NCBI GenBank assembly: GCA_037441565.1
Contig: JBBIRW010000007.1
Coordinates: 54,938 to 118,937, forward strand
DNA length: 64,000 nt
Direction: 5' to 3'
Source of the DNA: JBBIRW01 sp037441565
GTDB taxonomy: Bacteria; Desulfobacterota; JBBIRW01
Under the pieces are notes generated by a model. It saw only the letters and a program-made list of their open reading frames with translations, searched no databases and was not told the origin of the DNA. Below, one piece after another: positions 1 to 8,442 of this stretch (within the stretch, counting starts at the first letter, position 1; every line of letters begins with the position of its first letter). A program made the position numbers and the translations under genes.

Positions 1-449
1 AATGGCCAGGATGCGCAAAGGTGATGGTACGGGTAATTAACACCCTGACAGTTTGGACCGATCAGCCTCATACCGAAATCCCGCGCATTCCTCAACACAT
101 CCTGCTGCAGAACCTCTCCTTCCCTTCCTGCCTCACTGAAACCACCTGTTATGATGATTGATGCCTTTACCCCCCTTTTTCCACAGCGCATAATCGCATC
201 GGGGACAGCCTTCGCCGGAATTATAATAACAGCAAGATCAACACCCTCCGGCAGTTCATCAACAGACCGCAGGCTTCTTTTCCCCAGTATCTCCTCTCCT
301 TTCGGGTTTACCGGAAAAACCTCCCCCTGAAAACCTGCATCGAGTATGTTTTTAAAAATTTTGTATCCGAATTTTTCCGGATTACTGGATGCACCAACTA
401 CTGCGATACGATCAGGTCTGAAAATGCAATCAAGCTCGTGTCTGCTCAT
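1..449 (-). CDS. ADP-forming acyl/acetyl-CoA synthetase, CoA-binding (alpha) part, N-terminal fragment
   Basis: The gene runs off the left window edge, so only about 149 N-terminal residues are seen. Translation from the ATG at 449 gives a Rossmann-type CoA-binding domain: IAVVGASSNPEKFGYKI near the N terminus, then VFPVNPKGEEILG, and IIITGGFSEAGREGE followed by RLIGPNCQGV around residues 125-140. These are signatures of the CoA-binding/succinyl-CoA-ligase-like domain of ADP-forming acetate-CoA ligases. Such enzymes convert acyl-CoA, ADP and phosphate to acid, CoA and ATP. A strong AGGAGG site lies just upstream (455-460). It is the last gene of the ferredoxin-AOR-flavoprotein operon, 9 bp behind the flavoprotein, so a role in interconverting acids and acyl-CoA next to aldehyde oxidation is inferred. 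Whether the beta part is fused or separate cannot be seen. Confidence 0.85.
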   Translation of the reverse strand, partial: MSRHELDCIFRPDRIAVVGASSNPEKFGYKIFKNILDAGFQGEVFPVNPKGEEILGKRSLRSVDELPEGVDLAVIIIPAKAVPDAIMRCGKRGVKASIIITGGFSEAGREGEVLQQDVLRNARDFGMRLIGPNCQGVNYPYHHLCASWP

Positions 450-458
450 ATGGACCTC

Positions 459-1706
459 CTAAATTAATAATTTCATGGAGGCATTCAAGATTTTCCCATA
501 GTTGAGAGTGGATCTATGAAGGACCTCCTTCCAGATACCGAGACCTATACCCCTCTTTGATAGTGTATATAAAATACCGGCATCCGAGGACGCATTCAAG
601 AATAAGCCACCGATAATCCTGTCATCCCTGAAAACCAACTTCCTGTAAATGAGCCCTTCACTGTTTTCATAAACCCTGAAATCGTCTTCATCTTCAATAT
701 ATCCAAAGGATGCTATCTCAAGATTAAAAACTCTAAGTGTGCTCCAGGGAATGGCTCCTTCATATAAAAAATCATTCCCAGCCATATTTTCACCTGCAAC
801 CTTCCCCTGTTCCACTGCGATACTCCATAGCCCGTGAACTTCCTTTCTGCCCGTTATCATATCAGTTGACTCAGCAACATCCCCTGCTGCAAATATGTTA
901 TTAATGCTGCTCCTCATCCTCTCATCAACAACAATTCCCTTTCCTGTTTGCACTCTCTCTCCTGTGAATTCGGGAAAATTCGGTTTTGCGCCAACAGCAA
1001 CAATAACTGCATCAACAACAATTTCATCACCACCTGAAAGAATTACCATGTTTTTCCTTCCTCTTCTCTTTATTTCCATAACCCTTTCTTTTTTTCTTAA
1101 GTGAATGCCAATGCCCTTCAGGAAATCCTCGATTATATTGGAAAGCCTTCTGTCAGCAATTCTTGAGAGCAGCTGTTCTGTTGCTTCAATAATATATACC
1201 TCCTTCCCTTGATTGATGAATGCCTGCATTGCCTGGATACCAATAAGTCCGCCTCCGATAATCGCAACACTCTCTATCCTTCCAATCCTCCTTTTTATCC
1301 TCTTTACATCATCAAGACTCCAGAACGTATATAAATCTTTTCCGCTGATACCTGGTATATCAGGAATAATGGGAGAAGCTCCTGTTGCAATGAGTAACTG
1401 GTCAAATGAAATTTCCTTGCTGCTGTCAATGAAAATTTTTGATCGCAAAGGATCGATAGAGAGAACTTTTCCATTTATGTATTTTACTTTCTGATCTTTG
1501 AAAAAGGATCTATCCCTTATATAAAGCACATCTTCAGTTATAGAATCATCAAGGAAGTAGTGGAGAAAGACCCTTGTGTATGGTGGGTATTTTTCCTTTG
1601 TAATAAGTATTACTTCCGAATGTTTGTCATGGAGTCTGAAGCTCTCAAGGGCACTTAAACCTGCTGCGCTCTGACCGATAATAACAACCCTTTTTGCGCC
1701 CTTCAT
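459..1706 (-). CDS. FAD-dependent pyridine nucleotide-disulfide oxidoreductase family protein (AOR-linked)
   Basis: The 415-residue flavoprotein has an N-terminal FAD-binding dinucleotide fold (VVIIGQSAAGLSALES, residues 7-22), a central NAD(P)-binding fold (VAIIGGGLIGIQ, about 147-158) and the second FAD motif IFAAGDVAES near residue 270. It resembles NADH-rubredoxin reductase and nitrite-reductase-type FAD subunits; no redox CxxC pair is apparent. The start codon overlaps the AOR stop (ATGA at 1703-1706), indicating translational coupling. From this position it is inferred to be the NAD(P)-reducing subunit of the neighbouring tungsten enzyme, like the third subunit of AorABC in Aromatoleum. 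Electrons would pass from AOR through the ferredoxin subunit to NAD(P)+, or backwards for acid reduction. Family is certain; partner is inference. Confidence 0.85.
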   Translation of the reverse strand: MKGAKRVVIIGQSAAGLSALESFRLHDKHSEVILITKEKYPPYTRVFLHYFLDDSITEDVLYIRDRSFFKDQKVKYINGKVLSIDPLRSKIFIDSSKEISFDQLLIATGASPIIPDIPGISGKDLYTFWSLDDVKRIKRRIGRIESVAIIGGGLIGIQAMQAFINQGKEVYIIEATEQLLSRIADRRLSNIIEDFLKGIGIHLRKKERVMEIKRRGRKNMVILSGGDEIVVDAVIVAVGAKPNFPEFTGERVQTGKGIVVDERMRSSINNIFAAGDVAESTDMITGRKEVHGLWSIAVEQGKVAGENMAGNDFLYEGAIPWSTLRVFNLEIASFGYIEDEDDFRVYENSEGLIYRKLVFRDDRIIGGLFLNASSDAGILYTLSKRGIGLGIWKEVLHRSTLNYGKILNASMKLLI

Positions 1707-3508
1707 CCACTCAGACCAAGCCTCCTTAATGTTTCTTCCCTGGGAATGCCATTCTCATCCCACCCTCTTATTTCATAGTAACTATTGAGCATAGGATCAA
1801 GCTCAACCACCTGCCCCTTAGCTGCACCTGAAGGGAGTGGTTCCATCAAGAATCTTGGTGGAAGGGTGTCGTCCCTCCTGCTGAATCCACATCGGATGTT
1901 AAATAACCTTTCAAGATTCCAGATCCTTTCCCCGATAATTGAGATCTCCTCAGATGTATAATTAAATCCTGTTGCTGTATTGAGAAGATTCAGTATATCC
2001 TTCTGCCCTATTGCAAATGTGCTGAAAATGCAAAGACCTGTTGAATCCACAACAGATGTATAATCCTGAAATCCCTTTACCCAGTTATGCTTCCCCTCAA
2101 TTGCAAAGGGATCGAGCTTCTCCGGAAGGCCAAGTATTTCAGGTGAAATCGTATAGCTTCTTAAATGGCATGCTCCCCTGTTTGCAGTTGCATATCCGAG
2201 ACCCATCCCTTTTGCCCCCCTTGGATCATATGCAGCAAGTTCCTGTCGTTTTACTGTTATGGATAACTCAGGATATCCAAAGCGCTCCGCCATCCTGTAT
2301 GAGCCCTCAGCAAGGATATCGCCAAAACCCTCCCTCTTTCCTATCATCTTTATGAGATTTATCAGAAGATCTGCATCACCAAATCTCAGTGGAAGACCTG
2401 CTGTTTTTTCATCTATATTTCCCTTCTCAAACAGTTCCATTGCGCATGATATTGTTGCACCTGCAGATATAGGATCAATCCCAAGTTCATTGCACAAATA
2501 GTTAGCCTTTGCAATTGCTTCAAGGTCAGATACACCAACACATGACCCGAGACCAAATATGTTTTCATACTCGGGTCCTTCACCCTTCATCTTATGACCA
2601 TCAGTTTTTACTTCAGTTATCCTGCCACACCCTATGCTGCATGCAAAGCATGCCTTGTTTCTGATGAGAATAGTCTCTGCCATGGTTTCGCCACTTATCT
2701 TTGATGCTTCTTCAAAAACACCTCTTTGAAAGTTATTTGTTGGAAAGAGACCGCACTCATTAATTATATTAACAAGTATTGCAGTTCCATATGCAGGAAG
2801 CCCTTTTGATGTAACAGGGGATGCATATATCTTTTCATTTGCTGCCTTCACAGCCTGCAGGAACCCATCAGGATCAAAAACCTTTATCCCCCGTGATCCC
2901 CTCACTGCAATCGCCTTCAAGTTCTTTGACCCCATTACAGCACCAACACCAGATCTACCTGCAGCCCTGTGTTTATCATTTATTATGGACGAGAACCTCA
3001 CGAGTTTCTCACCTGCAGGACCGATACTTGCTATCTTTGCATCAGGATCCGTCTCATCTCTTATGATATCCTCTGTTTGATGTGTGCTCTTCATAATCAA
3101 CTTTTCCGCATTTCTTATCTCAACCTTTCCATTCTTTATCCATAAATAAACAGGACTCTGTGATTTCCCTTCCACGATCAAAGCATCATAGCCTGCAAAC
3201 TTTAATTCCGGACCAAAGTATCCACCAGAATTTGAGCATGCGATTGTTCCTGTCAACGGTGATTTTGTAACAACCATATATCTTCCACCAGTGGGAGCAA
3301 GGGTAGCTGTAAGGGGTCCAGTAACTATAATAAGTTTGTTTCTTTCATCAAATGGATCAATTGCGGGATCTATTTCATCAAAAAGGAGCTTGCTTCCAAA
3401 ACCCCTTCCCCCGATAAACTTCCTCGCAACATCATAATTTATCTCCTCCTCTCTTATATCTCCGCTGGAAAGATCGACCCTTAAAATCCTTCCTGCATAA
3501 CCCCTCAT
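1703..3508 (-). CDS. aor: Tungsten-containing aldehyde:ferredoxin oxidoreductase
   Basis: A full-length 601-residue AOR-family protein. The N-terminal tungstopterin-binding domain (about 1-205) starts MRGYAGRILRVDLSSG and carries IGGRGFGSKLLFDE and the NSGGYFGPELKFAGYDAL block near residue 93. The [4Fe-4S] ligands are visible as C287-x2-C290-x3-C294 plus C493 (STGLCIFSTF). The GEGPEYENIFGLGS block at about 309-322 is typical of the family. It should oxidise aldehydes to carboxylic acids in the cytoplasm at a W-bispyranopterin centre, or reduce acids with low-potential electrons. It overlaps the upstream ferredoxin and the downstream flavoprotein genes by 4 bp each, so the three are probably subunits of one complex. 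The natural substrate cannot be read from sequence. No tungstate transporter is seen in this window. Confidence 0.95.
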   Translation of the reverse strand: MRGYAGRILRVDLSSGDIREEEINYDVARKFIGGRGFGSKLLFDEIDPAIDPFDERNKLIIVTGPLTATLAPTGGRYMVVTKSPLTGTIACSNSGGYFGPELKFAGYDALIVEGKSQSPVYLWIKNGKVEIRNAEKLIMKSTHQTEDIIRDETDPDAKIASIGPAGEKLVRFSSIINDKHRAAGRSGVGAVMGSKNLKAIAVRGSRGIKVFDPDGFLQAVKAANEKIYASPVTSKGLPAYGTAILVNIINECGLFPTNNFQRGVFEEASKISGETMAETILIRNKACFACSIGCGRITEVKTDGHKMKGEGPEYENIFGLGSCVGVSDLEAIAKANYLCNELGIDPISAGATISCAMELFEKGNIDEKTAGLPLRFGDADLLINLIKMIGKREGFGDILAEGSYRMAERFGYPELSITVKRQELAAYDPRGAKGMGLGYATANRGACHLRSYTISPEILGLPEKLDPFAIEGKHNWVKGFQDYTSVVDSTGLCIFSTFAIGQKDILNLLNTATGFNYTSEEISIIGERIWNLERLFNIRCGFSRRDDTLPPRFLMEPLPSGAAKGQVVELDPMLNSYYEIRGWDENGIPREETLRRLGLSG

Positions 3509-3987
3509 TTTTGCACCTCCCTGTATGCATCCATAAGTTTCATGCTGTAAATCTTCCTCTTCCGCTGAAGTGTTAGATCTTCCTCCCTGTATTCAATAGC
3601 CTTCGTAGGACATATCCTTGCGCAGGCAGGATTACCCCTGCAGAGATCGCATTTGAATACCTTGCCTTTCTCGGGGGAATAAAACATAACACCAAAAGGA
3701 CACGCCATGGTACACATCCTGCAACCCGTGCATCTTGTTTCATTTAATTCAACAATACCCAGTTCACGATTTCTTGTTAGAGCAACAGATGGGCATACTT
3801 TCAAACACCATGCCTCATCACACTGGTAGCATACCACAGGTATGTAGAATGCCTCCTCGAGGAGCACAACCTCCCTGATACATGATTTTTCAGGGTTGAA
3901 TTCACGAAATTTTTCAAAGGAGCAGGCAAGTTCACAAAGCCTGCAAGCGGTGCATTTTGAAGGATCGATCTGAAGAAAGGCAGGCAT
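3505..3987 (-). CDS. Polyferredoxin-like subunit with four [4Fe-4S] clusters, AOR-associated
   Basis: The 160-residue protein is a HycB/CooF/AorA-type electron-transfer subunit. Four cysteine groups are visible: CTACRLCELAC at residues 12-22, CYQCDEAWCLKVCP in the middle, CTGCRMCTMACP, and CDLCRGNPACARICP. That is enough ligands for four cubane clusters. It has no signal peptide, so it is cytoplasmic like AOR. It is the first gene of a four-gene operon and overlaps the AOR gene by 4 bp. The ATG at 3987 follows a strong AGGAGG site. It likely relays electrons between the tungsten subunit and the FAD/NAD(P) subunit. The cluster assignment is by motif; the complex is inferred from gene order. 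Confidence 0.9.
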   Translation of the reverse strand: MPAFLQIDPSKCTACRLCELACSFEKFREFNPEKSCIREVVLLEEAFYIPVVCYQCDEAWCLKVCPSVALTRNRELGIVELNETRCTGCRMCTMACPFGVMFYSPEKGKVFKCDLCRGNPACARICPTKAIEYREEDLTLQRKRKIYSMKLMDAYREVQK

Positions 3988-4024
3988 GGGGTCCTCCTTT
4001 TAAAACCATTTTCTATTTTCAAGA

Positions 4025-4030
4025 ATTATA
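4025..4030 (-). promoter_or_regulatory. Candidate -10 element of the AOR operon
   Basis: On the minus strand a perfect TATAAT lies 38 bases before the ferredoxin start codon. No convincing -35 hexamer sits at 16-18 bp, so only the -10 is called. The position fits a promoter for the ferredoxin-AOR-flavoprotein-synthetase operon. Confidence 0.35.
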
Positions 4031-4067
4031 CATTTTAATCCCGCCCCTTACCAGAATTTTCTTTTAA

Positions 4068-4715
4068 TTAAAAATCCTTTGATCTATCAATAATTATAAC
4101 CTGGTAACCTTTTGATGCTAACTTTGTAGCCGTTGACCTTGCCTTTCCATAATCGCTGAAGAATCCAACCCTTACCCTGTAGAAGGTCCTCCCACCTATG
4201 ACCTTCTCCTCCATATAAGCACCTTTGAACTCGACCTCAAGCTCATTCTTAAGTCTCACTGCATACTCGTATGATATGAATGATCCCACCTGAAGTGTGT
4301 ATCTCTCCTTTTTAATACTCTCGGACTCAAGGGATGAAGGAACACTCACAGGTTGAACGATCACAGGAACAACACCCTTACCAATCATTTCAAGTTGTTT
4401 CGCAGCTGCATAGGAAAGGTCAATTATTCTCCCTTCTACAAAAGGTCCAAAATCATTTATCCTAACAACAACGCTCTTTCCATTCTCAAGATTTGTTACC
4501 ATTGCATAGCTACCCAGAGGAATTGTTCTTGATGCTGCTGTCAATTCATACATATCGAATACCTCACCGGAAGCTGTTCTCTTTCCATGGAATCCCGGTC
4601 CGTACCATGATGCATACCCTCTTTCTTCATAAGGAACAACAGGTTTGTATCTGATTAAAGAACAGGAACTGAAAAAAACAGCAAGGAGAATCAAAAAGGT
4701 GGTATTGATTTTCAT
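4068..4715 (-). CDS. rlpA: RlpA-like septal lipoprotein with SPOR domain
   Basis: The protein of about 215 residues begins with a lipoprotein signal (hydrophobic stretch ending AVFFSSC, the Cys being the lipid anchor). A double-psi beta-barrel follows, with GYASWYGPGFHGKRTASGE at about 36-54 and VVVRINDFGPFVEGRIIDLS at about 90-110. The C-terminal SPOR domain (about 135-212; YTLQVGSF, FYRVRVGFF) binds denuded peptidoglycan at the septum. RlpA proteins act in the periplasm, some as lytic transglycosylases. The usual RINDRGPF motif reads RINDFGPF here, a mild departure near the active-site loop. The ATG at 4715 is preferred to the in-frame TTG at 4721, although neither has a well-spaced ribosome site. 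It is divergent from the TPR gene. Confidence 0.9.
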   Translation of the reverse strand: MKINTTFLILLAVFFSSCSLIRYKPVVPYEERGYASWYGPGFHGKRTASGEVFDMYELTAASRTIPLGSYAMVTNLENGKSVVVRINDFGPFVEGRIIDLSYAAAKQLEMIGKGVVPVIVQPVSVPSSLESESIKKERYTLQVGSFISYEYAVRLKNELEVEFKGAYMEEKVIGGRTFYRVRVGFFSDYGKARSTATKLASKGYQVIIIDRSKDF

Positions 4716-4750
4716 CCTCAAATATTTACTTTTACGGAAGGATTTTCGTA

Positions 4751-4756
4751 TATAAT
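4751..4756 (+). promoter_or_regulatory. Candidate -10 element for the TPR gene
   Basis: A perfect TATAAT lies 33 bases before the ATG of the TPR gene, in the divergent gap with rlpA. The -35 region (around 4725-4734) is AT-rich but not close to consensus. Confidence 0.35.
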
Positions 4757-4788
4757 ATAATTAAAGTCCGTATAAGAAAAGAAAATTG

Positions 4789-5472
4789 ATGAAAAACAAG
4801 GCCCTTTCTTTTATCTATCTTAAAAAGGCACTTTCCATGATCGAAAGCGGAGATTATTCACAAGCTGTTGATCTGCTCCAGGAGGCAATTCATTACAATC
4901 CCGACTGTTTTGAGGCACATATGAATCTTGGAATAATCTATCACAGGATGCAGAAGTATAATCTTGCAATAGATGAATTCCTCGAGGCAATTCGTATAAA
5001 TCCTGATGCCTCTGCGGGCCATCTCTGCCTCGGTATAGCCTATTCAGACAATGGTCAGCTCAGTGAAGCCCTTGGAGAGCTAAATGAGGCCCTCCGAATT
5101 TCCCCTACAGCCGAGGTCTATACAAACCTTGGTGTTGTCTTTCTACGTATGGGGATGCTTGATGAAGCCCTGAATGCACAGATGAACGCAGTAAAACTTG
5201 ATCCAGGACATTTTCTTGCATACTATAATATGGGCGTTATTTATAGCATGAGGGATGAGCATGAGTATGCCATCAGGGCGTTCGAAAGGGCAAAGGATAT
5301 AAGGCCAAATTCTATCATTGCAAAGGTAAATCTCGGCGTTGCATATGCAAGGGTTGGAAGATTGAATGATGCGCTGTCTGAATTTCAGGATGTCCTTGAA
5401 CTTGATCCTGAAAATCTCCTTGCAAGAAAAAATATAGAGATACTGAAAAGGGAGATAGGAAAACAAAACTGA
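4789..5472 (+). CDS. Tetratricopeptide repeat protein
   Basis: The protein is built almost wholly of 34-residue TPR units, at least six. Recurrent signatures include DLLQEAIHYNPDCFEAHMNLGIIY, split as EAIHYNPDCFEAHMNLG, then EAIRINPDASAGHLCLGIAY and NAVKLDPGHFLAYYNMGVIY. There is no signal peptide or extra catalytic domain, so it is probably a cytoplasmic scaffold. The ATG at 4789 is preferred over the overlapping TTG at 4786. The ribosome site is weak (AAGAAAAG). It stands alone between divergent rlpA and a cation-exchanger-like gene, so neighbours do not identify its partner. Confidence 0.85.
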   Translation: MKNKALSFIYLKKALSMIESGDYSQAVDLLQEAIHYNPDCFEAHMNLGIIYHRMQKYNLAIDEFLEAIRINPDASAGHLCLGIAYSDNGQLSEALGELNEALRISPTAEVYTNLGVVFLRMGMLDEALNAQMNAVKLDPGHFLAYYNMGVIYSMRDEHEYAIRAFERAKDIRPNSIIAKVNLGVAYARVGRLNDALSEFQDVLELDPENLLARKNIEILKREIGKQN

Positions 5473-5605
5473 ATTCTTTAAAGGAACCAGGTGGGGATCT
5501 TGTCTTTTACAGCAAAAAGTGAAATAAAGTTCGGAATGAAATTGTCGGCGGATCTTAAACTACGGTAAAGAGGATCGATAGGATTTTATTCGGGGAAAGG
5601 AAGGT

Positions 5606-6835
5606 TTGAAAAAAAGGCAAATTCTTTTATATGCTGTTATTTTTTTGTTCACATTCTCCTGTCCCGTTCCATGGGTTGTCGTAAGATTCCTTAATTATCA
5701 TCCGGGAGCCTTTGCTGAGGTCCTTTTAAGCGGGCTTGCAATTGTAGGTGCATCTTTTCTCATCTCTTGGGCATCTGAACTCGCGCAGTTTGATCTGTCA
5801 AGATCCTTTGCAATGGCATTAATTGCATTGATTGCTGTTTTCCCTGAATATGCAGTTGATATATACCTTGCCTGGAGTGCAGGAAAGGATTCCCATTATA
5901 TCCCCCTTGTTTCAGCAAATATGACAGGCGCAAACAGACTGCTCATAGGAATTGGATGGTCCGTTACCACATTCCTGAGCTGGTGGGCACTCCGATCAAG
6001 GGGAAAGATCAACAGGTATACATTCCATATACTCCTTGAAAAGGATCTCTTCACAGAGATAGGTTTTTTGAGTATCGCAACATTTTACTGTTTTATCCTT
6101 CCCATCAAAGGAACTATTTCGCTTCTGGATACAGTTCTCCTCTCGTCCATATTTTTCCTCTACATACTAACTGCCCTGCGTATGCCTCATAAAGAGCCTG
6201 AAATAGAGGGTATGCTCCACCTGTTTTCCATGCTTAAACCACTATGGAGGAGGATTGTGATCATTACGATATTTATATACTCCGCCTCCATAATATTTAT
6301 ATCAACGGAGCCCTTTGCAGAAGGTCTGATAGATATAGGGAAGATGGCTGGAGTTGATGAATTCTTACTCATCCAGTGGATTGCCCCACTTGCATCAGAA
6401 TCGCCCGAACTCATAATAATCTCCTACTTTGCCCTGAAGGGTTTCTCAACATCATCGATGACAACTGTGATATCTTCAAAGATCAACCAGTGGACATTAC
6501 TTATTGCTTCCCTTCCGCTTGCCTTCAGCATATCCTCAGGAGGCCCATCCTCGATCCCACTTCTGGAAAGGGCAAGGGAGGAGGTCTTGCTTACAGCTGC
6601 GCAATCCCTTTTTGCATTGAGCATACTGATAAACCTCAGAATCTCCATCCTTGAGGTTACAGCCCTCTTCATGCTCTTTGTAACTCAGCTTTTTGTTACA
6701 TCGGTTCATAATCGCTACATATACTCTTCTATCTACCTGGCCCTTTCTACCATCATAATACTCAAACAGAAGAACCACTTCTTTGAACTTTTCAGGTATC
6801 TCAAAAGGAATCTCTTTTACCGTGAAATGCATTAA
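5606..6835 (+). CDS. Sodium/calcium exchanger-like integral membrane protein
   Basis: The 409-residue protein has about ten predicted transmembrane segments. Two inverted homologous blocks resemble the alpha-repeats of the CaCA (Na+/Ca2+ exchanger) superfamily. The first is VFPEYAVDIYLAW with VSANMTGANRLLIGIG near residues 80-115. The second is APLASESPELIIISYFALKG with SSKINQWTLLIASLPLAF at about 258-300. The acidic residues in FPEY and SPEL match the ion-coordinating positions. It would exchange cations across the inner membrane; the ion is not predictable. Translation probably starts at the TTG at 5606, which has GGAAGG upstream. The gene ends in a 4-bp convergent overlap with the radical SAM gene. 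Confidence 0.75.
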   Translation: MKKRQILLYAVIFLFTFSCPVPWVVVRFLNYHPGAFAEVLLSGLAIVGASFLISWASELAQFDLSRSFAMALIALIAVFPEYAVDIYLAWSAGKDSHYIPLVSANMTGANRLLIGIGWSVTTFLSWWALRSRGKINRYTFHILLEKDLFTEIGFLSIATFYCFILPIKGTISLLDTVLLSSIFFLYILTALRMPHKEPEIEGMLHLFSMLKPLWRRIVIITIFIYSASIIFISTEPFAEGLIDIGKMAGVDEFLLIQWIAPLASESPELIIISYFALKGFSTSSMTTVISSKINQWTLLIASLPLAFSISSGGPSSIPLLERAREEVLLTAAQSLFALSILINLRISILEVTALFMLFVTQLFVTSVHNRYIYSSIYLALSTIIILKQKNHFFELFRYLKRNLFYREMH

Positions 6836-7653
6836 AAACAGAAAATCGCTTTTTTGTTAATCTCATGATGGGCACACCTTTCTCTGAAAATTGCCTTTAT
6901 CCTCTTTGCATAAAGCCTTCTTATATTAATGTCATAAAGCACACCCCTCATATTATCCAAGGCGCGAGGGTATCTACTAAGAAGGACCCCCTTCATCGAT
7001 GACCAGATCTGCCAGTGAGGGTTCATTATATCAACAAAGAAGAAATCAACACCTGTGCCTTTCACAAGTTCTACCATTGCATCAATTTCATCCCTGGTGT
7101 CAGAAATACCTGGAAGGAGAGGACCGAAAAATATGTAGGTCTTAAGACCAGCTGACCTTAATTCTTTTAAAACAGCTACTCTATCAAATACAGATGAGGC
7201 ATGTGGTTCAAAATCCTTCCGCACAGAATCATTAAGCGTTGTTATCGTTACACCTATCTCACAGTTCCTGTATCCTGATAGAATATCCATATCCCTTATA
7301 ATAAGGGAACTTTTTGTGAGTATCCTTACAGGAAAGCCATGTTCTTTTAAGATCTCCAGACATCTTCTCGTCAAACTGAACTTCTCCTCAAGCGGTTGCC
7401 ACCCATCACACACACTGCTTATAAAAACTGTTCCTCTTCTCGATTTTACAATCTCTCTTTTAAGCACATCGGGTGCATTTATTTTTACATCGACAAAGCT
7501 TCCCCATGGATCTGTATATCCTTTAAACTTCATCATGAAACGTGCGTAGCAGTAGATACATCCATGCTGGCATCCGGTATAACAATTTATGGTATAATCG
7601 GCAAGCGCAGATCTCGTAAGGATGGACCTGCAGATGACTTCCTTAATCTTCAT
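6832..7653 (-). CDS. SPL-family radical SAM protein
   Basis: The 273-residue protein carries the radical-SAM cluster motif C28-x3-C32-x2-C35 (CQHGCIYCYA) near the N terminus, in the context NCYTG typical of the spore-photoproduct-lyase-like (SplB/Rv2578c) subfamily. FISSVCDGWQPLE and RILTKSSLIIRD follow, as in this family. True SP lyases have an additional conserved C-terminal cysteine for H-atom return. Here the C-terminal region has one in RCAHHE and a final CF, but function cannot be assigned. No sporulation genes are present. The gene is divergent from the small membrane protein gene at 7749. Confidence 0.8.
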   Translation of the reverse strand: MKIKEVICRSILTRSALADYTINCYTGCQHGCIYCYARFMMKFKGYTDPWGSFVDVKINAPDVLKREIVKSRRGTVFISSVCDGWQPLEEKFSLTRRCLEILKEHGFPVRILTKSSLIIRDMDILSGYRNCEIGVTITTLNDSVRKDFEPHASSVFDRVAVLKELRSAGLKTYIFFGPLLPGISDTRDEIDAMVELVKGTGVDFFFVDIMNPHWQIWSSMKGVLLSRYPRALDNMRGVLYDINIRRLYAKRIKAIFRERCAHHEINKKAIFCF

Positions 7654-7748
7654 ATCAGTAATATTATGTTAAATATGGAGATCCTTCAAGGAGCGGGCTT
7701 TACATCTTAAAAAAATTTTTTTATAAGCCAGGTCCCCAGGCAATTAAA

Positions 7749-8009
7749 ATGGAAAGAGATAATATTAAAGCATCCCCCGGAAAATCGATCCCTTTATGGA
7801 AAATCATTTCAGGCATAATACTTATCTGGATAAGCTTTCTCATATATCCTTTATATGCAGTCATCCCTTTCCTCCCTTTTTCCTCAACCATAAAGATTGT
7901 AGTAGCAACTGCAGGTTTTTTAATAAGCTGGGCACTTTTCTCAGCAGGTGTATTCCTTGCCGGTAAGGGATGGTGGCAGTGGATATCTAAAAGAAAAGGA
8001 TGGTTTTGA
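7749..8009 (+). CDS. Small two-helix membrane protein, possible transporter-suffix-domain type
   Basis: The 86-residue protein has a short N-terminal tail, two hydrophobic helices (about 17-42 and 48-70) separated by FLPFSSTIK, and a basic C-terminal tail ending GKGWWQWISKRKGWF. The pattern LIYPLYAVIPFLPFS plus a GK-W-rich end recalls the short transporter suffix domain family found alone or appended to exporters, but this resemblance is from memory and weak. No catalytic motif is visible. It is most likely an inner-membrane protein of unknown role. The neighbours (radical SAM divergent, orphan gene downstream) give no clue. Confidence 0.55.
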   Translation: MERDNIKASPGKSIPLWKIISGIILIWISFLIYPLYAVIPFLPFSSTIKIVVATAGFLISWALFSAGVFLAGKGWWQWISKRKGWF

Positions 8010-8054
8010 TATGAGTAGTTGTGATCATGTGGTATACTTACTAAAAATGATGGA

Positions 8055-8432
8055 ATGGATGTAATAATGGATAAGAAAGAGCAGATATTTCACGACTGGA
8101 TGGTAGAACACCTTGCAGAAAGACTCTCACGGGATTTCAATGACATAAAGGTAAATGTGACAGGGATGAAAAAGCATGAGATCAAGGGGTATTTTCCGGA
8201 TCTTATCCTTGGAAATTATGGTGTAACCCTGGCTGTTATGGAAGTTGAAACTGCCCATTCTATAGACCCTGAAAAGATATCACAGTGGAAGAGTCTCTCA
8301 CATCTTGGGGTAAAGCTCATTATTATGATCCCGAAGGATCTTAAAAGCAAAGTTATGGATATATTATGGAAGGAAGCGCTGGTCAGTAAGGTTTCGCTGG
8401 GAACATATGATATAAATATCAATATACCTTAA
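8055..8432 (+). CDS. Unknown protein with PD-(D/E)XK nuclease-like core
   Basis: The 125-residue protein is not recognised as a named family. The arrangement GYFPDLILGNYGVTLAVMEV, then ETAHSIDPEKISQWKSL, then GVKLIIMIPKDLK fits the alpha-beta-beta-beta core of PD-(D/E)XK folds. PD would be the first acidic position, E-V-E-T would replace the usual (D/E)-X-K, and the IIMIPK strand would follow. The K-to-T change could mean altered or lost nuclease activity. The start may be at 8055 or at the next in-frame ATG (8067), which gives MDKKEQIF. It stands alone between a small membrane protein gene and the convergent peptidase gene. Function is unknown and the fold is inference. Confidence 0.5.
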   Translation: MDVIMDKKEQIFHDWMVEHLAERLSRDFNDIKVNVTGMKKHEIKGYFPDLILGNYGVTLAVMEVETAHSIDPEKISQWKSLSHLGVKLIIMIPKDLKSKVMDILWKEALVSKVSLGTYDININIP

Positions 8433-8442
8433 AGATCCATCT

